A stretch of DNA of 64,000 bases from Pedobacter sp. MC2016-24 (GCF_015223055.1 NZ_JADFBX010000005.1:186001-250000); one strand, 5' to 3'. Numbered from the stretch's first letter, positions 51,597 to 60,876 are shown. Numbers and translations are program-made. Notes: generated by a model not told the origin, from the letters alone.

Positions 51597-54005
51597 CTAT
51601 TTTTTCAAGTACCGGTACAATTCGCAATTGGCCAGCAGAAAAGCGCCTACACCAAAATTTGCAGTTGAATTGGCATCTACAATTTGTCCGGGAATGGCCT
51701 TTTCGCCAATGGGTTGTACATAGCCTACTTTTCCACTTTCCTGTAAAGCTGTACTCGCCAGGAAATTCCAGCCTTTCAAAGCTGCGGGTAAAAAATCCTT
51801 TTCCTTAAGGTAGCCATGATTGATTCCCCAAAGGAGACCATAAGTAAAAAACGCGGTTCCGCTGGTTTCTGGTCCAGGTGCATGTTCCGGATCCAGCATA
51901 CTTCGTGTCCAATAGCCTTCGCTCTGCTGGCTAGCTAGAATAGCCCTCGCCATTCCCATGTATTTACCCAGGTATTCGTTCCGGTGCGGGTCATTTAAAG
52001 GCAAATCGTTCAACACCTTCGCTAAGCCGGCAAATACCCAGCCATCGCCCCTGGCCCAAAAATCCTTTTTACCCTGGGCACTTTTGTGTTTTGGATAGAC
52101 ATATTTGGCATCACGATAATACAGTTTTTCTTCTTTGTCGTACATAATGCTATTCGCATACATAAAGTAGGCATACAACTTATCCAGGTATTGTTGATTT
52201 CCTGTGGCTTTGTAAAGCTTGGTCATCACAGGCATCACCATGTATAAACCGTCTGCCCACCACCAGTATTCGTTTGATGGGGTACTCATTTGATACTCCA
52301 TCACTTCTTTTGCCCTGGCAATTTTATGCGCTTCAGGATTCAGATGATACAAATCAATATAGGTTTGAAAGCAGATTTGCCAATCCCCAAACAAAACATA
52401 ATCATCTGTTTCACCGTATTTGTACTTCCATTGACGCTTGTCAGTAGATTTAGCTCCCATCCACTGATTGTGAGTGGCCCAATCCTCAGAATACTTGCGA
52501 TAGTTTTCGTTTCCGGTTAACGCCACCACTTCCATATTTCCGGTATGGTAAGCAGCATTGTCCCAGAACGAGCGGGCTTCTGGTTTGTTGTTGCTTTGCC
52601 AATAACCATTTGCCCGATCAATGATATTCAGCACCTCTTTTTTAGATGGCAGGCTTTGCGGTATACCAGGTTTCCATTCCAGTACCTGAACCGGACTTGG
52701 TTTTGCATCGGCCTTACCTTCCCCATCAATCTGTATCACATTTTGAACGTACAGATTAAGCACGGATTTGTCCTTCCAAAGTTCGGTATCGTAGCTGGGT
52801 TCCCAGTCGCCCAAATCCTCCGAGGTCAAATCGGTCACTTTCCAATCCTTAGTATCCAAATCCTGGTTGATGGCGATGGAAGCTTTGTTTCCTCGCTCGG
52901 CATCCCTAAAAAGAATCCCAGCTCCAGATCCATTGGCATTTGGCCAGGCAATAATCTGTGGCCTGGATATTGGTATTTTTTTAGTGCCACTCCCACTCAG
53001 ACTGAATGCTGTTTTCCTAAAAGAGAGGTCATTTACTTTCCATTTTTTGCCATCGTTAAAGACGATATGGTATTGCGGAACGCCTCCCGGTTGTGTATTC
53101 CAATAACTGACAATAAAAACCCTTCCTTTTGCATCGGCATACATAGCAGTCTGATTGATCAGTTCACTTTTTTGGGGGATTTTTAAAGCATATTCGGCAT
53201 TTGAAGCTGTGATGGGTAATTGGTAAACTTCACCTGTTGATTTTTGCCAGCTAAGGCCACCATCCAGTGATTTAGCATAACAGAGATCATGGTTACTGGC
53301 CACATCCGGACTCTCGCGCCAAACCCACGACAAGTGCAGGGTTCCTGTAGCATCTACAGCCATTTGCCAGTAAGCGTTGCGTTTGCCCTCTCCATCAATC
53401 ATTCCGTCCTGCACACGGCTCCAGTTCTTGCTACGCAGATCATAACGGTTGATCATCAGGTTGCCGTTCCCCGATCCCCCATCGCGATAAAAGAAAAGCA
53501 AATCCCCATTGACAAGTTTATAGAATTCCGGGTAGCTGACTTTGCTTTCCTTTGCTGAAGTCATCGGGAGTTTACCGCCTAATTTTAAAGTGCCGGGAGC
53601 TTCAGATCTTGCATAATTCAACGCATTATTGTGTTGGCCCCAGGCTACATGTACAAAGCCAGCACCATCCACCATAATACTGATTGATTTATGGGCGTCT
53701 GTGGCATCGCCTTTATATTGTGTCTTTTCTATAATCCAATCCTGGCCCCCTGATTTGCGTTTTGCCAATACGAGGTTTTGATCTGAATCGTAGTAGGCTG
53801 CGTATTGATAACCCTTGGCTGTTACCAGTGAATTTTTTCTAAAAATAACGGCATTGACAGAATTATTGGCCCATCCATTGGACGCAATGGTTGTGAGTTG
53901 GTTTTGTTGTCCTTTACAGAATTGAGCCGCACAAAGTACCATACAAAAGAACAGCAGCGCCTTAGCAAATAGTTTAAGATTGAATATCGGGTTATTCATT
54001 ATCAT
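51597..54005 (-). CDS. BNR_4 lyase-like domain fused to GH105-type unsaturated glucuronyl hydrolase
   Basis: The 802-residue protein has a signal peptide (ALLFFCMVLCAAQFCKGQ). Residues ~35-445 form a BNR_4 beta-propeller (DAHKSISIMVDGAGFVHVAW). His105 and His125 are 20 apart, as are the catalytic histidines of PL25 ulvan lyases. Tyr173 and Arg187 in FFYRDGGSGNG and MINRYDL are further candidates. Residues ~455-800 are a GH88/GH105-type alpha/alpha barrel (WWWADGLYMVMP with Asp585; FWARGDGWVFAGL with Asp654). One chain may thus cut a uronate glycan by elimination and then remove the unsaturated sugar. Known BNR_4 lyases act on ulvan or related rhamnose-glucuronate polymers. The fusion start at 54005 versus Met3 is not decisive. 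Confidence 0.8.
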   Translation of the reverse strand: MIMNNPIFNLKLFAKALLFFCMVLCAAQFCKGQQNQLTTIASNGWANNSVNAVIFRKNSLVTAKGYQYAAYYDSDQNLVLAKRKSGGQDWIIEKTQYKGDATDAHKSISIMVDGAGFVHVAWGQHNNALNYARSEAPGTLKLGGKLPMTSAKESKVSYPEFYKLVNGDLLFFYRDGGSGNGNLMINRYDLRSKNWSRVQDGMIDGEGKRNAYWQMAVDATGTLHLSWVWRESPDVASNHDLCYAKSLDGGLSWQKSTGEVYQLPITASNAEYALKIPQKSELINQTAMYADAKGRVFIVSYWNTQPGGVPQYHIVFNDGKKWKVNDLSFRKTAFSLSGSGTKKIPISRPQIIAWPNANGSGAGILFRDAERGNKASIAINQDLDTKDWKVTDLTSEDLGDWEPSYDTELWKDKSVLNLYVQNVIQIDGEGKADAKPSPVQVLEWKPGIPQSLPSKKEVLNIIDRANGYWQSNNKPEARSFWDNAAYHTGNMEVVALTGNENYRKYSEDWATHNQWMGAKSTDKRQWKYKYGETDDYVLFGDWQICFQTYIDLYHLNPEAHKIARAKEVMEYQMSTPSNEYWWWADGLYMVMPVMTKLYKATGNQQYLDKLYAYFMYANSIMYDKEEKLYYRDAKYVYPKHKSAQGKKDFWARGDGWVFAGLAKVLNDLPLNDPHRNEYLGKYMGMARAILASQQSEGYWTRSMLDPEHAPGPETSGTAFFTYGLLWGINHGYLKEKDFLPAALKGWNFLASTALQESGKVGYVQPIGEKAIPGQIVDANSTANFGVGAFLLANCELYRYLKK

Positions 54006-54419
54006 ATCTTGTTGAGTAACTAAGATACAGGATTTTATTAATAATTGTCAAAAAGACATATATAAACCAAGACAACTGTTGCACCCTAAAAAAAATCCCG
54101 CCAAGGAGACCATTCTTTAATCTTGCCATAACATGATAATTTTTGGTGAATTAATAAGCCCTTAAAGGGGCCTTGCTGGGGCTATAGCCCCAGCAAGGCC
54201 CCGGCAACACCTGGTAAGGGCCCCAGCAAGGCCCCTGTGATTACAGTGTTGATGTAGCCTAACTAGCCGCTGTTTACTTGATAGTTCCGTTCCAGTTCAT
54301 TTAGTTGAATAAAAGCTATGTCCTGAAACTAAATGCCACCTATCAAAATAAATAGATTTTACTACAGAGTGGTCTGATTCAAAAAGGTTAACTTGTAGCC
54401 TTAAATTTAAGCTTTTGAA
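54006..54419. other. 414-bp intergenic region with GC-rich palindrome
   Basis: There is no gene here. It separates the last PUL gene (minus) from the helicase gene (plus) and is AT-rich apart from the GC-rich repeat at 54167-54235. The promoter of the helicase gene should lie in the last ~150 bp, but I cannot point to a convincing -33/-7 pair. Confidence 0.6.
54167..54235. repeat. Perfect 36-bp palindrome plus third arm copy
   Basis: The left arm GGGGCCTTGCTGGGGCTA (54167-54184) and its exact reverse complement (54185-54202) form a perfect palindrome. After 17 bases, a third copy of the 16-base GCCCCAGCAAGGCCCC follows at 54220-54235. The base composition is very different from the AT-rich flanks. 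It resembles REP-like elements or a strong hairpin. No gene stop lies close enough for a plain terminator call. Confidence 0.85.
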
Positions 54420-57134
54420 TTGACAGAATTTCCGCAGCCCATCAAGTTCAAATACAGTTGGAGAAAATATCAGCAACGTGTCTTAAACGGCCTTGATGAA
54501 TATTTAAAGGATAGGCATTTACATGTCATTGCGCCACCTGGCTCTGGCAAAACGATATTAGGTTTAGAGGTTGCACTAAGAATTAATCAACCCACTTTAA
54601 TTCTTGCACCAACTACGGCTATCCGTAATCAGTGGATCCAAAAATTTCGCGAACTGTTTCTACAGATAGATGATACCCCGGACTGGATTTCCCAGGACAT
54701 ATACCATCCAAAATTTATGACTGTTGTTACCTATCAGGCATTATATGCTGCTTGCAACAACCTTAAAGCTATAGATGAAGACATCGACAATGAAGAAGAT
54801 TTACCTGAAAATGGAAGGATTAAATCGTCCAATAAAAACCTGACCAACATTGTTCATGGTTTAGAAAAGCAGCACTTAGGTGTTGTCATTGTAGACGAGG
54901 CTCATCACCTTAAAAACGAATGGTGGCAAACCTTAACCAAGGTTAAAGAAAGTCTGGACCCTATTATCGTGGGGCTTACCGCCACACCGCCCTACGATGT
55001 TACGCCTTTGGAATGGCAAAGGTATACCGAATTGAATGGCCCCGTAGACATTGAAATTTCAGTTCCCGAGTTGGTTATTGAGGGGGATCTTTGTCCGCAT
55101 CAGGACTATATCTTTTATGCCCCTCCCTCTCCAACTGAAAATCAACAACTCATTCAGTTTAGAAAAGAAATTGAAGCGCTCTTTAAAGAGATAAAAAAAG
55201 ACGAAACCATTGTCACTGCTATAACCAACCATCCCATTTGGTTGAATCCGACCAATAACCTGGAATGGATTTATACGAATCTTCCTTTTTATTCTGCGGC
55301 ACTTATTTTTTTAAACGCGAACGGGCAACTCATCCCGGAAATGCACCTGGAAATCATTGGTGATAAAAAATTAAAAATCCCGGATTTTGATGACTATTGG
55401 GCGGAAATACTTTTAGCATTCTATCTTTTTAAAGATCCAGTAAATTTTAAAGCATTTGCCGAACATCAACAAGAACTGGAACGCTTGTTACGCAAAGCAG
55501 GTGCGCTGGAGAATCGACAAATTAATTTCGCTCAAAATAAACGGATGACCAGCATCCTGACTTCCAGTATCAGCAAGCTAACGGCCATTCAGCAAATTGT
55601 TAACTTTGAGCATGGGCAGTTGGGTTCCTCGCTCAGGCTTGTCATATTGTCCGACTTCATCAGGAAAGAATTTTATGTAAATACAACTGAAAACAACCTG
55701 GAACTCAACAAAATTGGCGTGATCAGCATTTTTGAAAAGTTAAGACGTCAGCAGCATACAAATATAAAAATTGGCGTGCTTACCGGTTCTCTGGTCATTA
55801 TCCCCAAAACCGCGTATCCTGCATTTAAGGAGCATGCCAGTAAATACAATATCAAAAACATCAATTGCAACCCGGTTCCATTCGACGAAAACTACTTATT
55901 AATCGAACAAAGCCAGCAATTGAAGCATGACATTGTGCATGTTGTTACACATATTTTCCAACAAGGAGAAATAGAGGTACTCATTGGTACAAAATCCTTA
56001 TTGGGCGAAGGCTGGGATGCTCCGGCAATCAATACATTGATACTGGCAAGTTTTGTTGGTTCTTTCGTATCTTCTAATCAGATGCGCGGCAGAGCCATCA
56101 GAACACATCGGGGATGCTTAGAGAAAACGGGTAACATCTGGCATCTTGCCTGCGTAGATCCGACATCTTCCAATGGAGGACAGGATATTGATCTTTTAAA
56201 AAGAAGATTTAAGGGGTTTGTAGGTATTTCCTTAAAAAAGGATGGCGGAATCGAAAATGGAGCCAGCCGCTTAAACTTATCAGAGCGATTCGATCTTTCA
56301 GGAGAACTTGACCGAAAAAATCTTGAAACTTTTCGGCTTGCAGCAGATCGCCAATCGCTAAAAACGCACTGGGATCATGCACTTGAAAAAGGGATTTCCC
56401 TTGTGGAGGAGATTAAAATTCCTTTTCTGGAAGAACAACCCTATCAAGCGGTAAAACAACTGTATCTACGCAAAACCATTTCCAATTTAATCGCATCCCT
56501 GGCTTTTGGCTGGTCTGTATTTCTGGAAACGTTTATACGTTCTTCCAGGTACATGAAATCGGCTAATGATGTTTATACTTTTCTTAAAATTGCAGGGCTT
56601 ATTGGCTTTGTACTCTACGGCCGATTGGCAATAAAGACACTTCTACTTTACATTAAATACCGGGATATATCAAAAGACATCCAAAAAATAGGTGAAGCTT
56701 TATTAAATAGCCTCATCAGCATTGGAATGGTCAAAACCGAAGGGTCAATCCTTCAGGTTGTATCCTCAATAGATAGTAGCGGTGCCGTTCTTTGCCGCCT
56801 CGAGGGCGGAAGTACTTTCGAAAAATCTTCCTTTATTAATGCTTTACAAGAGATTCTTGCCCCGATCGAGAATCCAAAATACGTCATCGTTAGAAAAGGC
56901 ATGTTCATGCGCTTCCTTGAACAGAAAGATTACCATGCGGTTCCCGAAGTTTTAAGCCGAAATAAAGCTATAGCCGTTTATTTTAAAGACGAATGGGAAA
57001 AGATTGTCGGACCTTGTGATCTTATTTTCAGCAGAACCATATCCGGAAGAAAGATATTATTGAAATCGAGGATTAAATCACTGGCGTCGCAGTTTGAAAA
57101 TAAAATTGAGCGTGTCAATAAATGGAGAAAGTAA
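54420..57134 (+). CDS. SF2 DEAD/DEAH-type helicase with C-terminal membrane segments
   Basis: The 904-residue product starts at TTG (54420). An in-frame stop lies 9 bp upstream and no ATG occurs before residue 100, so TTG is the only reasonable start. Helicase motifs are: Walker A APPGSGKT (38-45), DEAH (159-162), TATP (187-190), motif V GEGWDAP (529-535) and motif VI QMRGRAIR (554-561). A ~150-residue insertion (~230-380) separates the two RecA domains. After ~residue 680 come two likely membrane segments (NLIASLAFGWSVFLETFI; FLKIAGLIGFVLYGRL), then a ~155-residue C-terminal domain I do not recognise. It resembles type III restriction/helicase-family enzymes, but no methylase or partner gene is adjacent. 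A membrane-tethered helicase standing alone suggests defence against phage or plasmids, which is inference. Confidence 0.82.
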   Translation: MTEFPQPIKFKYSWRKYQQRVLNGLDEYLKDRHLHVIAPPGSGKTILGLEVALRINQPTLILAPTTAIRNQWIQKFRELFLQIDDTPDWISQDIYHPKFMTVVTYQALYAACNNLKAIDEDIDNEEDLPENGRIKSSNKNLTNIVHGLEKQHLGVVIVDEAHHLKNEWWQTLTKVKESLDPIIVGLTATPPYDVTPLEWQRYTELNGPVDIEISVPELVIEGDLCPHQDYIFYAPPSPTENQQLIQFRKEIEALFKEIKKDETIVTAITNHPIWLNPTNNLEWIYTNLPFYSAALIFLNANGQLIPEMHLEIIGDKKLKIPDFDDYWAEILLAFYLFKDPVNFKAFAEHQQELERLLRKAGALENRQINFAQNKRMTSILTSSISKLTAIQQIVNFEHGQLGSSLRLVILSDFIRKEFYVNTTENNLELNKIGVISIFEKLRRQQHTNIKIGVLTGSLVIIPKTAYPAFKEHASKYNIKNINCNPVPFDENYLLIEQSQQLKHDIVHVVTHIFQQGEIEVLIGTKSLLGEGWDAPAINTLILASFVGSFVSSNQMRGRAIRTHRGCLEKTGNIWHLACVDPTSSNGGQDIDLLKRRFKGFVGISLKKDGGIENGASRLNLSERFDLSGELDRKNLETFRLAADRQSLKTHWDHALEKGISLVEEIKIPFLEEQPYQAVKQLYLRKTISNLIASLAFGWSVFLETFIRSSRYMKSANDVYTFLKIAGLIGFVLYGRLAIKTLLLYIKYRDISKDIQKIGEALLNSLISIGMVKTEGSILQVVSSIDSSGAVLCRLEGGSTFEKSSFINALQEILAPIENPKYVIVRKGMFMRFLEQKDYHAVPEVLSRNKAIAVYFKDEWEKIVGPCDLIFSRTISGRKILLKSRIKSLASQFENKIERVNKWRK

Positions 57135-57255
57135 GTATTCATTTAGGATTATATTTTGAAGGTCACTTATACAATTTAAGTTTTTGATGACATGGAGATC
57201 CCCGTAAGACTTTTTCACCCCTTTAACTAGCATGGTGTTTTGCATATGTTTCGTC

Positions 57256-58155
57256 TTAAATAGTGGTAACTCTGGACAGGTCAACGCCTACTCCTTTCAG
57301 TGCGGCATAAGTCAATTTATCCATCATAGCGCCGTCAAAGCAAATGGTTTGGAGCGTTCGGTAATACTTATTGGTAAGTGCATATTGCGCCCTGAAAGAC
57401 ACATTGCGCAGGGTTGTGTCTTTGAATGTAGTACCGTTCAGCGCAGTATTGGTGAATTGGACACCCATAAAGACCTGACCGTCCAGGCTCACGCCGCTAA
57501 GATCAGAATACTTGAAGTCTACATTTTCAAAAATGCAGCTCTTAAACAAGGTAGTCCGGAGGTCGGTCTTCGTCAGTTTTACCTCGCTTAGTTTGGTATC
57601 ACTGAAGTTTACCCGGATCAAGCTTGACTTACTGAACTCGGTACGTAAAAGCGTCGTTTGATGAAAACTGGCATCTGTTAGGTCCAGGGCCGAAAACAGG
57701 CAATCGGTCAGATTTGCCCGGTCAAAGTTAGCCTCCCTCATGTCGCTGGAGGTAAAAGAACTTTCGGTCAGGTCGGCGCCTGAAAAATCAGATCCGCGCA
57801 GGGCACTGCCATGAAATTTTCTTTTGTGCGCAGTTATATTTGCAAAATCACTTCCGTCCAGGTTGCTGCCGATGAAGTTAACCAGATCCTTAGCTTCCGC
57901 TGACTGACTGCTGCCTGTTGTTTTCGGCTGGAACTGAGCTTCTGTGGAAGGGAAATCGGCGGAGAAATAGTTCAGGTCGACTCCCAGTACCTTAGCGAGT
58001 CGATTGAACGTAATCAAGTCCGGGATGGATTCCCCACGTTCCCATTTACCAACGGCCTGTGGACTTATAAATAAGCGCTGAGCCAGCTCGGCCTGGGATA
58101 CTTTCATTTTTTTTCTTGCTTCGGCAATTTTGCTGCCGATCATCTTCATTTCCAT
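57256..58155 (-). CDS. XRE-family transcriptional regulator fused to pentapeptide repeats
   Basis: The frame opens at 58218, but Met22 (58155) is a more likely start (MEMKMIGSKIAEARKKMKVS), giving 299 residues. The N-terminal helix-turn-helix of the XRE/Cro type (VSQAELAQRLFISPQAVGKW, then ERGESIPDLITFNRLAKVLG) is followed by a ~20-residue linker. Residues ~110-285 of the frame are pentapeptide repeats (LDGSDFANI, LRGSDFSGADLTESSF, MREANFDRANLTDCLF, LSGVSLDGQVF), which should form a right-handed beta-helix. Such fusions occur in Bacteroidota. The helix may mimic DNA or bind a protein. It is convergent with the helicase gene, separated by 121 bp. The target is unknown. Confidence 0.88.
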   Translation of the reverse strand: MEMKMIGSKIAEARKKMKVSQAELAQRLFISPQAVGKWERGESIPDLITFNRLAKVLGVDLNYFSADFPSTEAQFQPKTTGSSQSAEAKDLVNFIGSNLDGSDFANITAHKRKFHGSALRGSDFSGADLTESSFTSSDMREANFDRANLTDCLFSALDLTDASFHQTTLLRTEFSKSSLIRVNFSDTKLSEVKLTKTDLRTTLFKSCIFENVDFKYSDLSGVSLDGQVFMGVQFTNTALNGTTFKDTTLRNVSFRAQYALTNKYYRTLQTICFDGAMMDKLTYAALKGVGVDLSRVTTI

Positions 58156-58422
58156 ACTATTATCTTTTATGTGATCTTTCGACAAGACAAAGATAGTGAG
58201 GCTGTTTACCAAGATCACAAAAAACGCGGCAACCGTTAGTTGTTTTGTACGCTACTTATAGTTGTATACGACAACTAACTAATTTTAAAATAGAGCACTC
58301 CGTTTGTTTTTACGTCAATGAGCTTTGTAAGAAAATGACCTGACATTTTACTTATAATTTCGAAGGGAATACCTAGCGAGGGTTGCAGTAGTAGCAAAAA
58401 TATACCTGCAGCATGAAATGAG

Positions 58423-58464
58423 CCTAGAAAAAAAAACCTGCAAATCGTGTAATTTACAGGTTTT
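58423..58464 (-). terminator. Terminator after tRNA-Asp (distal copy)
   Basis: On the minus strand a 13-bp stem (AAAACCTGTAAAT with ATTTGCAGGTTTT, one G-U pair, loop of 6) is followed by T8, about 20 bp past the tRNA 3' end at 58484. Confidence 0.9.
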
Positions 58465-58483
58465 AATATTTTGTTGATTCTTG

Positions 58484-58557
58484 CGGACCGGACGGGACTC
58501 GAACCCGCGACCTCCGCCGTGACAGGGCGGCATTCTAACCAGCTGAACTACCGGTCC
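58484..58557 (-). tRNA. tRNA-Asp (GTC), copy 2
   Basis: Reading the minus strand, acceptor arms GGACCGG and CCGGTCC pair over 7 bp with discriminator G. The D-arm is TAGTTCAGCTGGTTAGA, the anticodon loop TGTCACG gives GTC, and the T-arm contains GGTTCGAGTCC. The gene is 74 nt long and CCA is not encoded. It is identical to the copy at 58636-58709. Confidence 0.97.
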
Positions 58558-58600
58558 GTTTTCCTTTTCAGGTGGCCTTTTATAGTAGGGCCTCTACTTT

Positions 58601-58634
58601 AATAAATTAAAAAAGCACTCTACTGAGTGCTTTT
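58601..58634 (-). terminator. Terminator after tRNA-Asp (proximal copy)
   Basis: On the minus strand the 10-bp perfect stem AAAAGCACTC/GAGTGCTTTT with a 4-base loop runs into TTTTTTAATTT, directly after the 3' end of the tRNA at 58636. It lies between the two tRNA genes. Confidence 0.85.
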
Positions 58635-58635
58635 G

Positions 58636-58709
58636 CGGACCGGACGGGACTCGAACCCGCGACCTCCGCCGTGACAGGGCGGCATTCTAACCAGCTGAAC
58701 TACCGGTCC
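58636..58709 (-). tRNA. tRNA-Asp (GTC), copy 1
   Basis: The same 74-nt cloverleaf as copy 2: 7-bp acceptor stem, anticodon GTC, T-loop with TTCGAGT, discriminator G and no encoded CCA. It lies 96 bp downstream of the prfA stop on the same strand. Each copy has its own terminator, so the copies may be separate transcription units. Confidence 0.97.
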
Positions 58710-58805
58710 GTTTTCCCTTTTCGTATTCTTACGTCCGTTTCGGGATTGCAAATATAGAGCCTTTATTTATATTTACAAACTATTTTTTCAAATAGCCATA
58801 ACTCT

Positions 58806-59879
58806 TTAAATTACAGCACCTTCCTTTAGTTTCTCTGCATTCTCAGCAAACTGTAACGCATCAATTAACTCCTGAACACCTCCGTCCATGATGTTATTCA
58901 GATTGTAAAGTGTCAAACCAATACGGTGATCCGTTACTCTTCCCTGCGGATAGTTATAGGTACGGATCTTAGCAGACCTGTCACCAGTAGATACCATTGT
59001 CTTTCTTCTGGCAGCGATATCCCCATTCTTTTTCTGCAATTCGATATCGTAAAGTTTACTACGCAACATCTCCATTGCAATCACGCGGTTACCCAACTGG
59101 GAACGCTCCTGCTGACAAACTACAACAATTCCTGACGGTCTGTGGGTCAACTGCACTTTAGTTTCCACCTTATTCACGTTCTGACCACCAGCACCACCTG
59201 AACGGGAAGTTTGCAGATCAATATCTGCCGGATTGATGTACAGATCGATCTCCTCTGCCTCTGGCAATACGGCTACCGATGCTGCAGAAGTATGCACACG
59301 TCCCTGGGTTTCCGTATCCGGTACACGTTGTACACGATGTACACCAGACTCATATTTCAATTGTCCATACACATCTTCACCGCTCACTTTCAAAATCACC
59401 TCTTTGTATCCACCGGCAGTTCCTTCCGTTACATCCACAGTTTCCACTTTCCAACCTTTTTGCTCAAAGAAACGGCTATACATGCGGTATAAATCTCCGG
59501 CAAACAAAGCCGCTTCATCACCACCCGTACCACCTCTAATCTCGAAAACGGCATTTTTAGCATCTTCAGGATCAACAGGAATCAGCATCAAACGCACACG
59601 CTCTTCCATTTCCTCCTGTTGTTTCAACAACAAATCCAGTTCTTCTTTAGCCATCTCACGCATTTCCGCGTCTTTCTCAGTATTCAGAATCTCTTTGTTG
59701 GCCTCTATATTACTCATTACATTTTTGTAGACTTTATACTCGTCTACAATCTTGCCTAAATCTTTGTATTCTTTATTTAAAGCTGCAAAACGTTTCATAT
59801 CCTGCATGGTATCAGGATTACTCAACTGCTCCTCTACATCTTCCCAACGCAGCTTTATGGCTTCTAATTTCTCTAACAT
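58806..59879 (-). CDS. prfA: Peptide chain release factor 1
   Basis: A 357-residue cytoplasmic translation factor that releases peptides at UAA and UAG. The catalytic GGQ is at 231-233 in [12 protein letters not shown], and the codon-recognition tripeptide P-x-T is PDT at 187-189 in [18 protein letters not shown]. This context is RF1-specific, whereas RF2 carries S-P-F. The reading frame is continuous with no programmed frameshift, which also fits RF1 rather than RF2. The length is normal. It lies upstream of two tRNA-Asp genes on the same strand. Confidence 0.97.
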   Translation of the reverse strand: MLEKLEAIKLRWEDVEEQLSNPDTMQDMKRFAALNKEYKDLGKIVDEYKVYKNVMSNIEANKEILNTEKDAEMREMAKEELDLLLKQQEEMEERVRLMLIPVDPEDAKNAVFEIRGGTGGDEAALFAGDLYRMYSRFFEQKGWKVETVDVTEGTAGGYKEVILKVSGEDVYGQLKYESGVHRVQRVPDTETQGRVHTSAASVAVLPEAEEIDLYINPADIDLQTSRSGGAGGQNVNKVETKVQLTHRPSGIVVVCQQERSQLGNRVIAMEMLRSKLYDIELQKKNGDIAARRKTMVSTGDRSAKIRTYNYPQGRVTDHRIGLTLYNLNNIMDGGVQELIDALQFAENAEKLKEGAVI

Positions 59880-59999
59880 ATCTTATAATTCAGCAAATAT
59901 TATTCATCGCCTGATGCAATTTCGGCAATCCGCTTTTCAGATTTGGTTACTCAGGCTATTCGTTTTTTTGTTTTGGACAACAAAAATAGAGTTTTTCAA

Positions 60000-60746
60000 C
60001 TAATTCTTTTCGAAATAATTCAGCGTTAATTCATTACCATCAAATACAGCATAGGAATTGTAATTGATCCACTCCCCCAGATTGACGTATTTGCTATGCT
60101 GACTAAGTTCAATATCTAAGGGTAAATGCCTGTGTCCGAAGACGAAATAATCAAAATGGGATTTTTGCAATTGCTCCTTTGCGTAAATGGCCAGCCACTC
60201 CCGATCCACGCCTTCAAATACTTCTTCCTTAGCTCCTGCAGCCCGACTGTGGCCCGACCAGCCATTGGCAATTCCTAAGCCGATACGCGGGGGTACTAAA
60301 CTAAATAACCATTGACAAACCGGGTTTCTAAAAATCTTACGCAAGAGTTTGTACTTTTTATCGCCCGGCCCTAAACCGTCACCATGATGTAAAAAGAAAC
60401 TTTTTCCGTTTCTTTCAATGATGAGCTCATCGCTCACAATTTCGATACCCAGTTCCTTCGTAAAATAATCATTTACCCACATGTCATGATTTCCTTTGAA
60501 AAAATAAACCTTAATTCCAGCATCTGCCATGGCAGCAAGTTTTCCTTGCAAACGCACAAAGCCTTTGGGTATAACCGTCAGGTATTCAAACCAGAAATCA
60601 AAGATATCGCCCATTAAAAAAAGTTCAGCACAACTGGGCTCTATGGCGTTTAACCATCTTAAAATGCGGTTTTCACGTTTCCGGCTTTCTTCATAATTTG
60701 GAGAGCCCAGGTGAAAATCTGAAGCGAAGTATATCTTATTTCTCAT
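60000..60746 (-). CDS. lpxH: UDP-2,3-diacylglucosamine diphosphatase (LpxH-type calcineurin-like phosphoesterase)
   Basis: The frame opens at 60866, but Met41 (60746) begins the fold (MRNKIYFASDFHLGSPN), giving 248 residues, close to E. coli LpxH. Metal-binding motifs appear in order: DFHLG, GDIFDFWFEY, GNHDMW, HHGDGLGPGDKKYKLLRKIF and FGHRHLP. The H-G-D-x-x-x-x-x-D-x-x-Y block and the following P-x-x-Q-x-L-F-x-x-x-P are typical of LpxH rather than of general phosphoesterases. The enzyme makes lipid X in lipid A synthesis at the inner face of the inner membrane. It is divergent from the ferredoxin reductase gene, with about 130 bp between the preferred starts. Confidence 0.82.
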   Translation of the reverse strand: MRNKIYFASDFHLGSPNYEESRKRENRILRWLNAIEPSCAELFLMGDIFDFWFEYLTVIPKGFVRLQGKLAAMADAGIKVYFFKGNHDMWVNDYFTKELGIEIVSDELIIERNGKSFFLHHGDGLGPGDKKYKLLRKIFRNPVCQWLFSLVPPRIGLGIANGWSGHSRAAGAKEEVFEGVDREWLAIYAKEQLQKSHFDYFVFGHRHLPLDIELSQHSKYVNLGEWINYNSYAVFDGNELTLNYFEKN

Positions 60747-60876
60747 GCGTACAGCACAAAGATAAATAATATTATCAGGCAAAGTTTTTAAATAAAATCT
60801 ACAGGCTTTATAGAATATTATAAATAGAATCGTTATTAATAACAAAAGTTCGTAAATTCGCACCAAATTTTAAACT

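Noticed and set aside
58348..58533. Open reading frame of 61 codons on the minus strand
   Set aside because: It overlaps the tRNA-Asp gene and its terminator, so it is not a protein gene.
58806..59879. Possible prfB with programmed frameshift
   Set aside because: The frame is continuous and the recognition motif is P-x-T with RF1-type context, so it is prfA.
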